From NCBI GenBank assembly GCA_020444775.1, contig JAGRHX010000812.1, forward strand, positions 1 to 15,289: a DNA stretch of 15,289 bases. Reading direction: 5' to 3'. Origin of the DNA: Gammaproteobacteria bacterium. GTDB taxonomy: Bacteria > Pseudomonadota > Gammaproteobacteria > HK1. Positions 8,802 through 15,022 of this stretch are shown here, piece by piece. The translations under genes and the position numbers were made by a program. Within the stretch, counting starts at the first letter, position 1. Each line of letters begins with the position of its first letter. Under the pieces are notes generated by a model. The model was not told the DNA's origin and ran no database searches. It saw nothing but the letters and a program-made list of their open reading frames with translations.

Positions 8802-8812
8802 TCTTCATGGTG

Positions 8813-8841
8813 CCCGGCGATGCCGGGGATGCATCGCCGGG
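8813..8841 (+). promoter_or_regulatory. Perfect 11-bp hairpin overlapping the kinase ribosome site
   Basis: CCCGGCGATGC (8813-8823) pairs perfectly with GCATCGCCGGG (8831-8841) around a 7-nt loop. The right arm contains the first three bases of the only Shine-Dalgarno-like motif (GGGGA, 8839-8843) before ATG 8851. In mRNA the fold would hide the ribosome site, so kinase translation may be low or conditional. Confidence 0.6.
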
Positions 8842-8850
8842 GATATACCG

Positions 8851-10785
8851 ATGGAGTCAAGCGCGGCAATGACAGCCGATATGCCCGCGGATTTGATCGA
8901 GTTCGCTTTCGCCGCCTCGCCCATGGTGTTCTTCACCGGCGATCTGGACGACAGCCTGGCGTTGGATTACCTCAGCGCCAACTGCCACGGCATCATCGGG
9001 ATCCATCCCGGGGACCTGCTCGGTCCGCACGCGCTGCAGGACGCGGTCAGCGAAGCGGGCCGGCCCCATCTGGAGGCGGGTGTCCAGGCGCTGCGGCGCC
9101 TGGGTCGCGCCGAGGGGCCGTTGGCGCTGCGCGACGAGCAGGACCTCGAGCGCTGGTTCACGGTCTGCGCGCGGGTGCGGCTCGAATCCGGTGTGCTGCG
9201 TGTGCAGGGCTGTCTGCAACGTCTTCAGGCGCGGCCCGAGGCCAGCACCCTGCGCAGGGCCACCCATTCGCTGTCCCGTCTGCTCATCGATGCCTTGGAC
9301 CAGGTGCCCAGCGCGCTGGGGCTGCTGGACGCCGACGGCCGTCTGATCCTCTGTAATGCCGCCTTTGCCGGCCCCTATGGCCTGCCGTCGGGGGCGCTGG
9401 TCGGGATGGACCAGCGGCAGCTTGCGCGCGCCTTTCTTACCCGGGTGGTGCGGATCGACGATCGCGAGATGACCGGCAGCGAGGCCGACGTGACCTGGTG
9501 GGCGGCGCGGCTGGCGCATGCCGATGCCCCGCCCGCCGAGGTGGAGATGGCGGATGGCCAGTGGAAGCTGGTCAACGCGACCGCAATCGCCAACGGTGGA
9601 CTGATCGTGACCCGCACCGACATCAGCTCGCGCAAACGTATCGAGGTCGCGCTACGCGAGCGGGAGTCGTTGGTGCGACAGGTGCTCGAAGCCTGTCCCG
9701 CGCCGGTGAGCATGGTGCGACTCGATACCGGTGAGATCCTCTACGAGAATCCGGCGAGCATGGCCTTGTTCGGCGACGACAGGTCCAGTGACGACGGATC
9801 CTCCACGCAGACACCGGTGACCGCATCGGGTCTGCAGCGGGTTCGCGCCTACAGCCAGAGCCTGCGTGGCGCGGACCGGGTGGACGGGCTGGAGATCGAG
9901 CTCGCGCGTGGCGATGGTAGCCACTTTCCCGTCTCCCTGTCGGCGCGTCTCATCGAGTATCGTGGCACCGACGTGGTGGTGGCCTCGGCCCTCGATCTCA
10001 GTGAGCGTCGCGAGATGGAGGAGGAGCTTTCCCGGCAACGCGAGGCCCTGTATCGGACCGAGAAGCTCAGCGCGCTGGGCGAGCTGCTCGCGAGCGTCGC
10101 TCATGAGCTCAACAACCCGTTGTCGGTGGTGGTGGGGCAGGCGATGCTGATGCAGGAGACGATCACCGACCCGCGAGTCGTGGAGCGCGCGGAGAAGATC
10201 GGTGAGGCCGCCTCGCGGTGTTCGCGCATCCTCAAGGCCTTCCAGGCGATTGCCCGCCAGCAGCCGGTCGCGCGTACCTTGCTGGATGTCAACGAGGTGC
10301 TGGAGGAGGCGCTCGAGCTGTGTGCCAGCATGCTGCGTGACGCGCAGATCCAGACCCGATGCCGATTGGCCGCTCGCTTGCCGCCTATCAACGCCGATCG
10401 CAATCAGCTCGTGCAGGTCTTGACACAGCTCGTGCTCAACGCGCGTCATGCGCTCCTGGACGTGCACGAAGGACGCGAGCTGAAGATCACGTCCGGCTTT
10501 CGTGCCCGCACCGGCGAGGTCACGATCAAGGTGAAGGACAACGGACCCGGTGTGCCGGAGGATCTGCGACAGCGGATCTTCGAGCCCTTGTTCACGACCC
10601 AGGAGGTGGGTGCGGCTTCCGGCCTCGGCCTGGCGCTTTGTCACCGTGTGGTCGTTGCCCACGGCGGCATGCTGGACCTGGAGAACGGCACGGGCCCGGG
10701 CGCGGTGTTCTGTATCCGTCTGCCGGCCGCCACGACCGAAGATGTGGGGACGAGCGCCGACCCGAGCCGCGGAGGCATCCGATGA
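8851..10785 (+). CDS. Soluble sensor histidine kinase with three PAS domains
   Basis: A 644-residue protein with no membrane segment or signal peptide, so it senses something inside the cell. PAS-like domains lie at about 12-128, 146-262 and 268-392; the first is the most divergent. The dimerisation and phospho-acceptor domain has H418 in SVAHELNNPL. The ATPase domain has N530 (N box, NARHAL), D563 in DNGPGVP, an F-box FEPLFTT and GLGLAL near 591. It should autophosphorylate on H418 and pass phosphate to D68 of the regulator, whose gene overlaps its last 4 nt. The PAS ligand or cofactor is not recognisable. The frame is open back to a TTG at 8689, but that stretch is Arg-rich and holds the composite element and hairpin, so I start at ATG 8851, with GGGGA 7 nt upstream. 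ATGs at 8869 and 8881 are alternatives. Confidence 0.93.
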   Translation: MESSAAMTADMPADLIEFAFAASPMVFFTGDLDDSLALDYLSANCHGIIGIHPGDLLGPHALQDAVSEAGRPHLEAGVQALRRLGRAEGPLALRDEQDLERWFTVCARVRLESGVLRVQGCLQRLQARPEASTLRRATHSLSRLLIDALDQVPSALGLLDADGRLILCNAAFAGPYGLPSGALVGMDQRQLARAFLTRVVRIDDREMTGSEADVTWWAARLAHADAPPAEVEMADGQWKLVNATAIANGGLIVTRTDISSRKRIEVALRERESLVRQVLEACPAPVSMVRLDTGEILYENPASMALFGDDRSSDDGSSTQTPVTASGLQRVRAYSQSLRGADRVDGLEIELARGDGSHFPVSLSARLIEYRGTDVVVASALDLSERREMEEELSRQREALYRTEKLSALGELLASVAHELNNPLSVVVGQAMLMQETITDPRVVERAEKIGEAASRCSRILKAFQAIARQQPVARTLLDVNEVLEEALELCASMLRDAQIQTRCRLAARLPPINADRNQLVQVLTQLVLNARHALLDVHEGRELKITSGFRARTGEVTIKVKDNGPGVPEDLRQRIFEPLFTTQEVGAASGLGLALCHRVVVAHGGMLDLENGTGPGAVFCIRLPAATTEDVGTSADPSRGGIR

Positions 10786-11540
10786 TGAGCAATCCCAGTA
10801 TCGTCGCCGATAAGGGTCCCGACAGCGTCCCCACCATCGTCATCGTCGACGACGAGGCACTGATCCGAGAGACACTTCGGGACTATCTGCAACTGCACGA
10901 CTTTCGGGTCTTGGAGGCGGCGGGCGGCAAGGCCTTGCGAGACCTGGTCGAAGCCGGTGAGGCCATGGATCTGGTGGTGCTCGACATCCGCATGCCGGGC
11001 GAGGACGGGCTGTCACTGGCGCGTTTCCTGCGCGAGAGCACCGATGTGGCCATCGTCATGGCGACCGCCGCGGGCGAGGTGGTGGACCGCGTCGTCGGAC
11101 TGGAGATGGGCGCCGATGACTATGTCGCCAAGCCGGTGGACCTGCGCGAGCTGTTGGCTCGCATCCGGGCGGTGCTGCGTCGTGGCACGCGGGTCCGAAA
11201 CGATGCCACGCCGGTGCCCCAGGCCAGCGTCAGTCTGCGCTTCGGACCGTATTCCATCGACGCGGATGCCCGCAAGCTGTTCGACCCCCACGGCGCGGAG
11301 GTCACGCTCACGGCGATGGAGTTCGATCTGGTCCGCGCCTTCGCCGAGCATCCGGGGCGGGTCCTGACCCGGGATCAGCTGCTCGATCTCGCCCACCACC
11401 GGCGTTGGGACCCTTTCGACCGGAGCATCGACATCCGGGTCGGTCGTATCCGCCGCAAGCTGGAGCGTGAGCCACAGCGACCGACCTTGATCAAGACCGT
11501 GCACGGCATCGGCTACGTGTACAGCGGCGATGCCGGTTGA
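10782..11540 (+). CDS. OmpR/PhoB-family response regulator
   Basis: A 252-residue protein. The receiver domain (about 17-135) has D23-D24, phospho-acceptor D68 in VVLDIRMPGEDG, T95 and K117 in YVAKP. The winged-helix DNA-binding domain (about 150-248) shows LTAMEFDLV, GRVLTRDQLL, the recognition-helix segment DRSIDIRVGRIRRKLE and the C-terminal hairpin VHGIGYVYS. Start is firm: ATG 10782 has GGAGG at 10771-10775 with a 6-nt spacer, and it overlaps the kinase stop as ATGATGA, the mark of translational coupling. As the cognate partner of the kinase it most likely binds direct repeats, and the three ACA-repeat elements in this window, one in front of its own operon, are the natural candidate sites. 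Confidence 0.95.
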   Translation: MMSNPSIVADKGPDSVPTIVIVDDEALIRETLRDYLQLHDFRVLEAAGGKALRDLVEAGEAMDLVVLDIRMPGEDGLSLARFLRESTDVAIVMATAAGEVVDRVVGLEMGADDYVAKPVDLRELLARIRAVLRRGTRVRNDATPVPQASVSLRFGPYSIDADARKLFDPHGAEVTLTAMEFDLVRAFAEHPGRVLTRDQLLDLAHHRRWDPFDRSIDIRVGRIRRKLEREPQRPTLIKTVHGIGYVYSGDAG

Positions 11541-11542
11541 AC

Positions 11543-11560
11543 CGACGCGGCGTGGCGTCG
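11543..11560 (+). terminator. Short stem-loop just after the regulator gene
   Basis: CGACGC (11543-11548) and GCGTCG (11555-11560) form a 6-bp GC stem with a 6-nt loop, beginning 3 nt after the regulator stop. No T-tract follows, so intrinsic termination is doubtful. Confidence 0.25.
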
Positions 11561-11579
11561 ACCCGATGAACCAACGCGT

Positions 11580-11625
11580 TTACAACTGTTACATCCTCGT
11601 CGGCTGAAGACATCGTGCGGAGACA
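11580..11625 (+). promoter_or_regulatory. Composite element copy 2 (most divergent), downstream of the regulator gene
   Basis: Direct repeats TTACAACTG (11580-11588) and TTACATCCT (11589-11597), a 10-nt spacer, then AGACATCGTGCGGAGACA (11608-11625). The layout matches the copies at 8683 and 12409: same 9-bp period, same spacer as the latter, and a second block close to GGACACCGTGCGGACA with a 2-nt insertion. It ends 88 nt before ATG 11714, suggesting that a short gene there is under the same control. Confidence 0.5.
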
Positions 11626-11713
11626 AGCGCTGCGTAGGCTCGTCCCTACTGACAGCCCACGCCGGCTCGCTCAGCAATGGACCCTCTATGAGCCTCGACA
11701 GGGAGATGTAACG

Positions 11714-12169
11714 ATGAACGCGGCAATCAGCACCGCACGGAATCTCGAAGAAGACCCACGGCCTGGCCCTGAGCGTCCTCGTGGCCGCGCAGCGCGCTGT
11801 GTCCTGGTGGCCCTTCGGCCCGGCACGTCAGCGCGTGTCGCGGACCATGGCGACGTCCTTGATACCGAAATACCCGATCGCGTGGCCGTCCATGCAGACG
11901 ACGTTCGGGTCGATGCAGGGCCGCGGGCCCTTGTGGCGGTACCCGGCCGCATGCTCGCCGGTCTTCGCGACGGCCTGCGGCGTCGGCGCCGTGCGCGTCG
12001 GGCCGAGGCGGCATTCACCGACGCCGTCCGCCATCTACAACGTATCGATCCCCGCTTGCTGCGCGACATCTGCAGCGCGCCGGACCATCTCACCGGTCTG
12101 GTCGTCTCCAGGGGCGACGCACGGCCACTGAACGGCCAGCCGGATCACGCAGCGCACGATCCACGCTGA
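11714..12169 (+). CDS. Possible small DUF1127-like ORF, perhaps frameshifted
   Basis: A 151-codon frame. ATG 11714 has GGGAG at 11701-11705 (8-nt spacer), a composite regulatory element lies upstream, and a perfect hairpin starts 35 nt after the stop, so the setting looks like a gene. Near residues 95-120 the sequence RRRRRARRAEAAF followed by HLQRIDPRLLRDI resembles the Arg-rich DUF1127 domain, whose core is (L)..LDDRLLRDIG. Against it, third-position G/C in this frame is only about 70% from start to roughly 12040, and between about 11745 and 11835 the adjacent frame (KKTHGLALSVLVAAQRAVSWW) has much better codon bias and a DUF1127-like N-terminal look. I infer a DUF1127-like gene damaged by a frameshift and probably by an inserted segment. 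An intact unrelated small gene is possible. Confidence 0.35.
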   Translation: MNAAISTARNLEEDPRPGPERPRGRAARCVLVALRPGTSARVADHGDVLDTEIPDRVAVHADDVRVDAGPRALVAVPGRMLAGLRDGLRRRRRARRAEAAFTDAVRHLQRIDPRLLRDICSAPDHLTGLVVSRGDARPLNGQPDHAAHDPR

Positions 12170-12400
12170 GCGGTCCACACCGATCCCCTCCCGCCATGAT
12201 CTTCGCGACAGCGCCGTCGGCGCTGTCGCGCTGCCTGTCTGCCTGCCATCCCTCCAGTATGCCGATATCCGCTGCCGGAGACACGCTCCGCGTGCGCCGT
12301 GCCGTCGTGGGCGTGATCGCGGCGCGGAGCTGTCGCGAATCGTATTGACTCGGATCGAGCGAGCCTGGAGCACGGGTGCTTCATGTGCACGCGCTGATAA
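12170..12400. other. Intergenic stretch without a supported gene
   Basis: No frame here combines a start, a ribosome site and the local codon bias. It contains the hairpin at 12204-12230 and a tandem CTGCCTGT/CTGCCTGC just after it (12231-12246). From about 12340 on the sequence becomes less GC-rich, as expected near a promoter for the OsmC operon. Confidence 0.5.
12204..12230 (+). terminator. Perfect 12-bp hairpin, terminator-like but without T-tract
   Basis: CGCGACAGCGCC (12204-12215) and GGCGCTGTCGCG (12219-12230) pair perfectly around a 3-nt GTC loop. It is placed 35 nt after the stop of the DUF1127-like ORF and upstream of the OsmC operon promoter. No run of T follows on either strand, so it could be a processing or stabilising structure instead. 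Confidence 0.45.
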
Positions 12401-12410
12401 CTACATGTAG
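12401..12410. repeat. Perfect 10-bp palindrome CTACATGTAG
   Basis: CTACATGTAG lies directly against the composite element at 12409-12452. It is self-complementary, as for a dimeric regulator site. The other two element copies lack it. Confidence 0.4.
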
Positions 12411-12452
12411 ACAATTGAAACAACTTTTCCGGATCCGGACACCGTGCGGACA
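12409..12452 (+). promoter_or_regulatory. Composite element copy 3, upstream of the OsmC-monooxygenase operon
   Basis: Direct repeats AGACAATTG (12409-12417) and AAACAACTT (12418-12426), a 10-nt spacer, then GGACACCGTGCGGACA (12437-12452), ending 67 nt before ATG 12520. It is nearly identical to the copy before the kinase gene. A 12-bp palindrome TCCGGATCCGGA (12428-12439) bridges the spacer, specific to this copy. TTGAAA (12415-12420) and GGACAC are 16 nt apart, so the element may also be or overlap a promoter. Confidence 0.65.
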
Positions 12453-12519
12453 TCGACCACGGTCAAGATGACCCTGTCGACCAAAACGAGTCGATACCAA
12501 CCCTGAAGAGGATATGAAG

Positions 12520-13089
12520 ATGCAAACGACCAATACGGAAAACGGTGTGAATGTTCAGGCTCTGCTCGGCGCCAGGGCGGCGCTCAGCGATGCGCCGCAA
12601 GCGGCGAAGTTCACCTGGCGTGCGACCTGTGGCTGGATGAACGGCACCCACAGCCGGACCCGTGTCGACGGCTTCTACGGCTTGGGTCAGGAGCAGCGTC
12701 ACAAGCGTACCTTCGTGATCGACAGCGATCATCCCGAGCTCTTCGCGGCCGAGGACAACGGCGTGACGCCGGTGGAGCTGGTGCTGTCGGGGCTGGCGGG
12801 GTGTCTGACCGCCGGGATCGCATCGGTCGCCGAGATGCGCGGCATCAAGCTGAACTCGGTGGCGGCGACCCTCGAAGGCGACATGGATCTGCAGGGCATC
12901 CTCGGTATCGACGGTGATGTCCGCAACGGTTTCCAGGCCATCCGTGTCAACTTCGAGATCGACGCCGACGCGAGCGAGGACGACATCCAAGCGCTCGTCG
13001 CCCAGTCGCAGAAGCGCTCGGCGGTGTTCGACATCATCACCAATCCCACCAACGTCACGGTCGACGTGAAGGCACGCCGCAACGCGTGA
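12520..13089 (+). CDS. OsmC-family protein, first copy, lacking the second conserved cysteine
   Basis: A 189-residue protein; about 30-40 N-terminal residues precede the OsmC fold, making it longer than classic OsmC/Ohr (about 140). The central helix carries the first conserved Cys, C95, in VELVLSGLAGCLTAG. The strand after the next helix reads SAVFDIITNPTNVTVDV; the Cys usual in the CP(V/I) position is Ser, so the two-cysteine peroxide-reducing cycle of Ohr/OsmC looks incomplete. Known members reduce organic hydroperoxides with thiols; this one may be a one-Cys variant or a binding protein. ATG 12514 is also in frame, but AGAGGA at 12507-12512 is too near it and lies 7 nt from ATG 12520, which I prefer. 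It is the first gene after composite element copy 3 and heads an operon with a flavin oxidoreductase, another OsmC protein and a methyltransferase. Confidence 0.92.
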   Translation: MQTTNTENGVNVQALLGARAALSDAPQAAKFTWRATCGWMNGTHSRTRVDGFYGLGQEQRHKRTFVIDSDHPELFAAEDNGVTPVELVLSGLAGCLTAGIASVAEMRGIKLNSVAATLEGDMDLQGILGIDGDVRNGFQAIRVNFEIDADASEDDIQALVAQSQKRSAVFDIITNPTNVTVDVKARRNA

Positions 13090-13090
13090 T

Positions 13091-13127
13091 GTGCTGCATC
13101 GGCAGTCCTGGACGCATGATGCAGCAC
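13091..13127 (+). other. Intercistronic hairpin 1
   Basis: GTGCTGCATC (13091-13100) and GATGCAGCAC (13118-13127) are perfect 10-bp inverted repeats with a 17-nt loop, starting 1 nt after the stop of the first OsmC gene. Transcription into the next gene is expected, so an mRNA-stabilising or attenuating role is more likely than full termination. Confidence 0.5.
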
Positions 13128-13132
13128 CAGGC

Positions 13133-13168
13133 GCGGTGCGTTTGCAGCCAGGCTCGCAAGCGCACCGC
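13133..13168 (+). other. Intercistronic hairpin 2
   Basis: GCGGTGCGTTTGC (13133-13145) pairs with GCAAGCGCACCGC (13156-13168) over 13 bp with one G-T wobble and a 10-nt loop. It follows hairpin 1 by 5 nt. No T-tract follows. Together the pair fills about half of the 139-nt gap before the flavin oxidoreductase. Confidence 0.5.
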
Positions 13169-13228
13169 CGCCCCATCCAGGACGGTGAACGAAGACTGCA
13201 GAATCAGGGACAACAGGAGCTTCAATCC

Positions 13229-14488
13229 ATGCGCACCACAACTCTCATCATCGGCGCCGGTCATGCCGGGCTGGCCATGAGTCATTGCCTCACCCAACGC
13301 GGTATCGACCACGTGCTGCTCGAGCGCGGGGAGATCGCCAATTCCTGGCGTGTCGAGCGCTGGGACTCGCTGCGTCTGCTCACGCCGAGCTGGCAGACCC
13401 GTTTGCCGGGGTGCGTGGACACCAGCGGGGATCCGGACGGCTTTCGCAGCATGCCCGAGACCATCGGCATGATCGAGCGCTACGCTGAGCGCATCTCGGC
13501 GCCGGTGCATACCCAGGTGAGTGTCGAGTCGCTGTTGAAGAGTGACCACGGTTATCACGCCATCACCACCCGCGGCGTGTGGCATGCGCGAGCGGTGGTT
13601 GTAGCCACCGGCGCCTGCAATCGAGTGAAGGTGCCAAGGTTCGCCGCCGGGCTGCCGGACGGGGTACGCAGCCTCACCAGCATGCAGTACCGGAATCCGA
13701 CGCAACTGGAACCGGGCGGGGTGCTGGTGGTGGGCGCATCGGCCAGCGGCGCGCAGATCGCGGACGAGCTACAGCGCTCCGGGCGTGAGGTGACACTGGC
13801 GGTCGGTGAGCACGTGCGGGTGCCACGTCAGTACCGGGGTCGTGACATCCAGTGGTGGCTGGATGCGGCCGGCATCCTCGACGAGCGTGAGGAGCAGGTC
13901 GACGATCTGGAGCGGGCACGCAACGTCGCCTCCTTGCAGCTGATGGGATCACCGGATCGGCGCGACGTGGATCTCAACGCGCTGGCAGCCATCGGGGTCC
14001 GCGCGGTGGGTCGGCTGGTCGGTCTTCAAGATGGCGTCGCGCAGTTCTCGGGGGCGTTGCGCAATCACGTCACGCTCGCGGACCTGAAGCTGAAGCGATT
14101 GTTGAAGAACTTCGACGACTGGTCGTCTCGGGTCGGTCTGGACGCGGTGCTGGAGGCCGCGCACACCCCTGAGCCTACACGTCTGGAGACAGCGCCGCCG
14201 TTATCGATGGACCTGCGCAAGAGCGGCATTCGCAGCGTGGTCTGGGCGACCGGTTACACGCCGGTCTACGACTGGCTGCAGGTACCGGTGCTGGATCGGC
14301 ACGGGCGTCTGCGTCATCGCGGCGGGGTCGTGCAGACACCGGGGCTGTACGCGATGGGCCTGCCGTTCATGCGTCGACGCAAGTCCACGCTGATCGATGG
14401 GGCGGGCGCCGACGCGCTGGAACTGAGCGCGCACCTGGCCGGGTTCCTGGACGGGGCGAACCAATCGTCGGTGGTGGCCGCGGCCTGA
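13229..14488 (+). CDS. FAD/NAD(P)-dependent oxidoreductase, flavin monooxygenase-like
   Basis: A 419-residue protein. FAD-binding GAGHAGL lies at residues 9-15, right at the N-terminus; the NAD(P)-binding Rossmann motif is VLVVGASASGAQ (165-176); VWATGYTPVYDWL (338-350) matches the late ATG.(Y/F) motif of flavin-containing monooxygenase and related CzcO-type oxidoreductases. The segment NSWRVERWDSLRLLTPSWQ is also typical of the group. Such enzymes oxygenate N- or S-nucleophiles or carry out related oxidations in the cytosol; the substrate here is unknown. ATG 13229 is chosen because AGGAG at 13215-13219 lies 9 nt upstream and FAD binding begins at once; the frame is open further upstream, but through the two hairpins. 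The second OsmC gene follows after 9 nt, so the genes are co-transcribed. Confidence 0.93.
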   Translation: MRTTTLIIGAGHAGLAMSHCLTQRGIDHVLLERGEIANSWRVERWDSLRLLTPSWQTRLPGCVDTSGDPDGFRSMPETIGMIERYAERISAPVHTQVSVESLLKSDHGYHAITTRGVWHARAVVVATGACNRVKVPRFAAGLPDGVRSLTSMQYRNPTQLEPGGVLVVGASASGAQIADELQRSGREVTLAVGEHVRVPRQYRGRDIQWWLDAAGILDEREEQVDDLERARNVASLQLMGSPDRRDVDLNALAAIGVRAVGRLVGLQDGVAQFSGALRNHVTLADLKLKRLLKNFDDWSSRVGLDAVLEAAHTPEPTRLETAPPLSMDLRKSGIRSVVWATGYTPVYDWLQVPVLDRHGRLRHRGGVVQTPGLYAMGLPFMRRRKSTLIDGAGADALELSAHLAGFLDGANQSSVVAAA

Positions 14489-14497
14489 GAGGACACG

Positions 14498-15019
14498 ATG
14501 ATGGACGATTCGAGACATCTGAAAGAGATCGCGGAACGCAACGTGCGACTGCTCGAGCTGCGTCCGGAGCGCGGTCATCTGACCGCCGTCACGCGCGCCC
14601 GTATCGACGTAGGCCTGCGCTGCGAGATCAGCGAGGGTGATTGGCGGCTGGCGGCCGACCTGCCGGGCAAGGCGGGTGGTAACGACTCCGCACCGACACC
14701 CGGGATGCTGGGGCGAGGCGCGCTGGCCAGCTGTCTGGCGATGGGCATACGGATCTGGGCGGCACGCATGGAGGTGCCCCTGGATTCGGTGGAGGTCGAG
14801 GTGCAGGCGGATTTCGATGCGCGTGGCGAGCTCGGCTTTCCCGGTGTGACCGCGGGCTATCAGGCGATTCGCAGCATCGTGCGTATCACCAGCCCCGCGC
14901 CGGCGGCACGCGTCAGCGAGCTGCTGGAGAGAGCGGAACGACACAGCCCCTATCTGGACGTGGTCGCACGCGCGCAGGCGTTGCAGCGTGTCCTCGAATT
15001 GAACGGCGTGGAGGCATGA
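14498..15019 (+). CDS. OsmC-family protein, second copy, lacking the second conserved cysteine
   Basis: A 173-residue protein with an OsmC-like core: the central helix APTPGMLGRGALASCLAMG carries C79, and the later helix-strand junction reads ERAERHSPYLDVVARA, with Ser where the second Cys of Ohr/OsmC is expected. It is only distantly similar to the first OsmC protein of the operon, so the two may form a hetero-complex or act on successive products. Peroxidase activity is doubtful without the resolving Cys. The N-terminal 40 residues are charged and not assigned. AGAGGA at 14488-14493 serves either ATG 14498 (4-nt spacer) or the adjacent ATG 14501 (7-nt spacer); the difference is one residue. 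It sits 9 nt after the flavin oxidoreductase stop and 3 nt before the methyltransferase start. Confidence 0.88.
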   Translation: MMDDSRHLKEIAERNVRLLELRPERGHLTAVTRARIDVGLRCEISEGDWRLAADLPGKAGGNDSAPTPGMLGRGALASCLAMGIRIWAARMEVPLDSVEVEVQADFDARGELGFPGVTAGYQAIRSIVRITSPAPAARVSELLERAERHSPYLDVVARAQALQRVLELNGVEA

Positions 15020-15022
15020 ACG

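Noticed and set aside
8689..8850. 54-codon upstream extension of the histidine kinase from TTG 8689
   Set aside because: The start would lie inside the composite element, the peptide is Arg-rich, and the region carries a hairpin and repeats typical of a leader.
9652..10662. 336-codon minus-strand frame opposite the histidine kinase
   Set aside because: It is a shadow of the kinase, whose H, N, G1 and G2 boxes are all present on the plus strand.
12035..12373. 112-codon minus-strand ORF upstream of the OsmC operon
   Set aside because: Only its last 25 residues look protein-like; the rest is Arg-rich with poor codon bias, no ribosome site, and crosses the hairpin at 12204-12230.
13091..13228. 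Upstream extension of the flavin oxidoreductase frame
   Set aside because: No good start or ribosome site, the stretch is occupied by two hairpins, and the FAD motif lies directly after ATG 13229.
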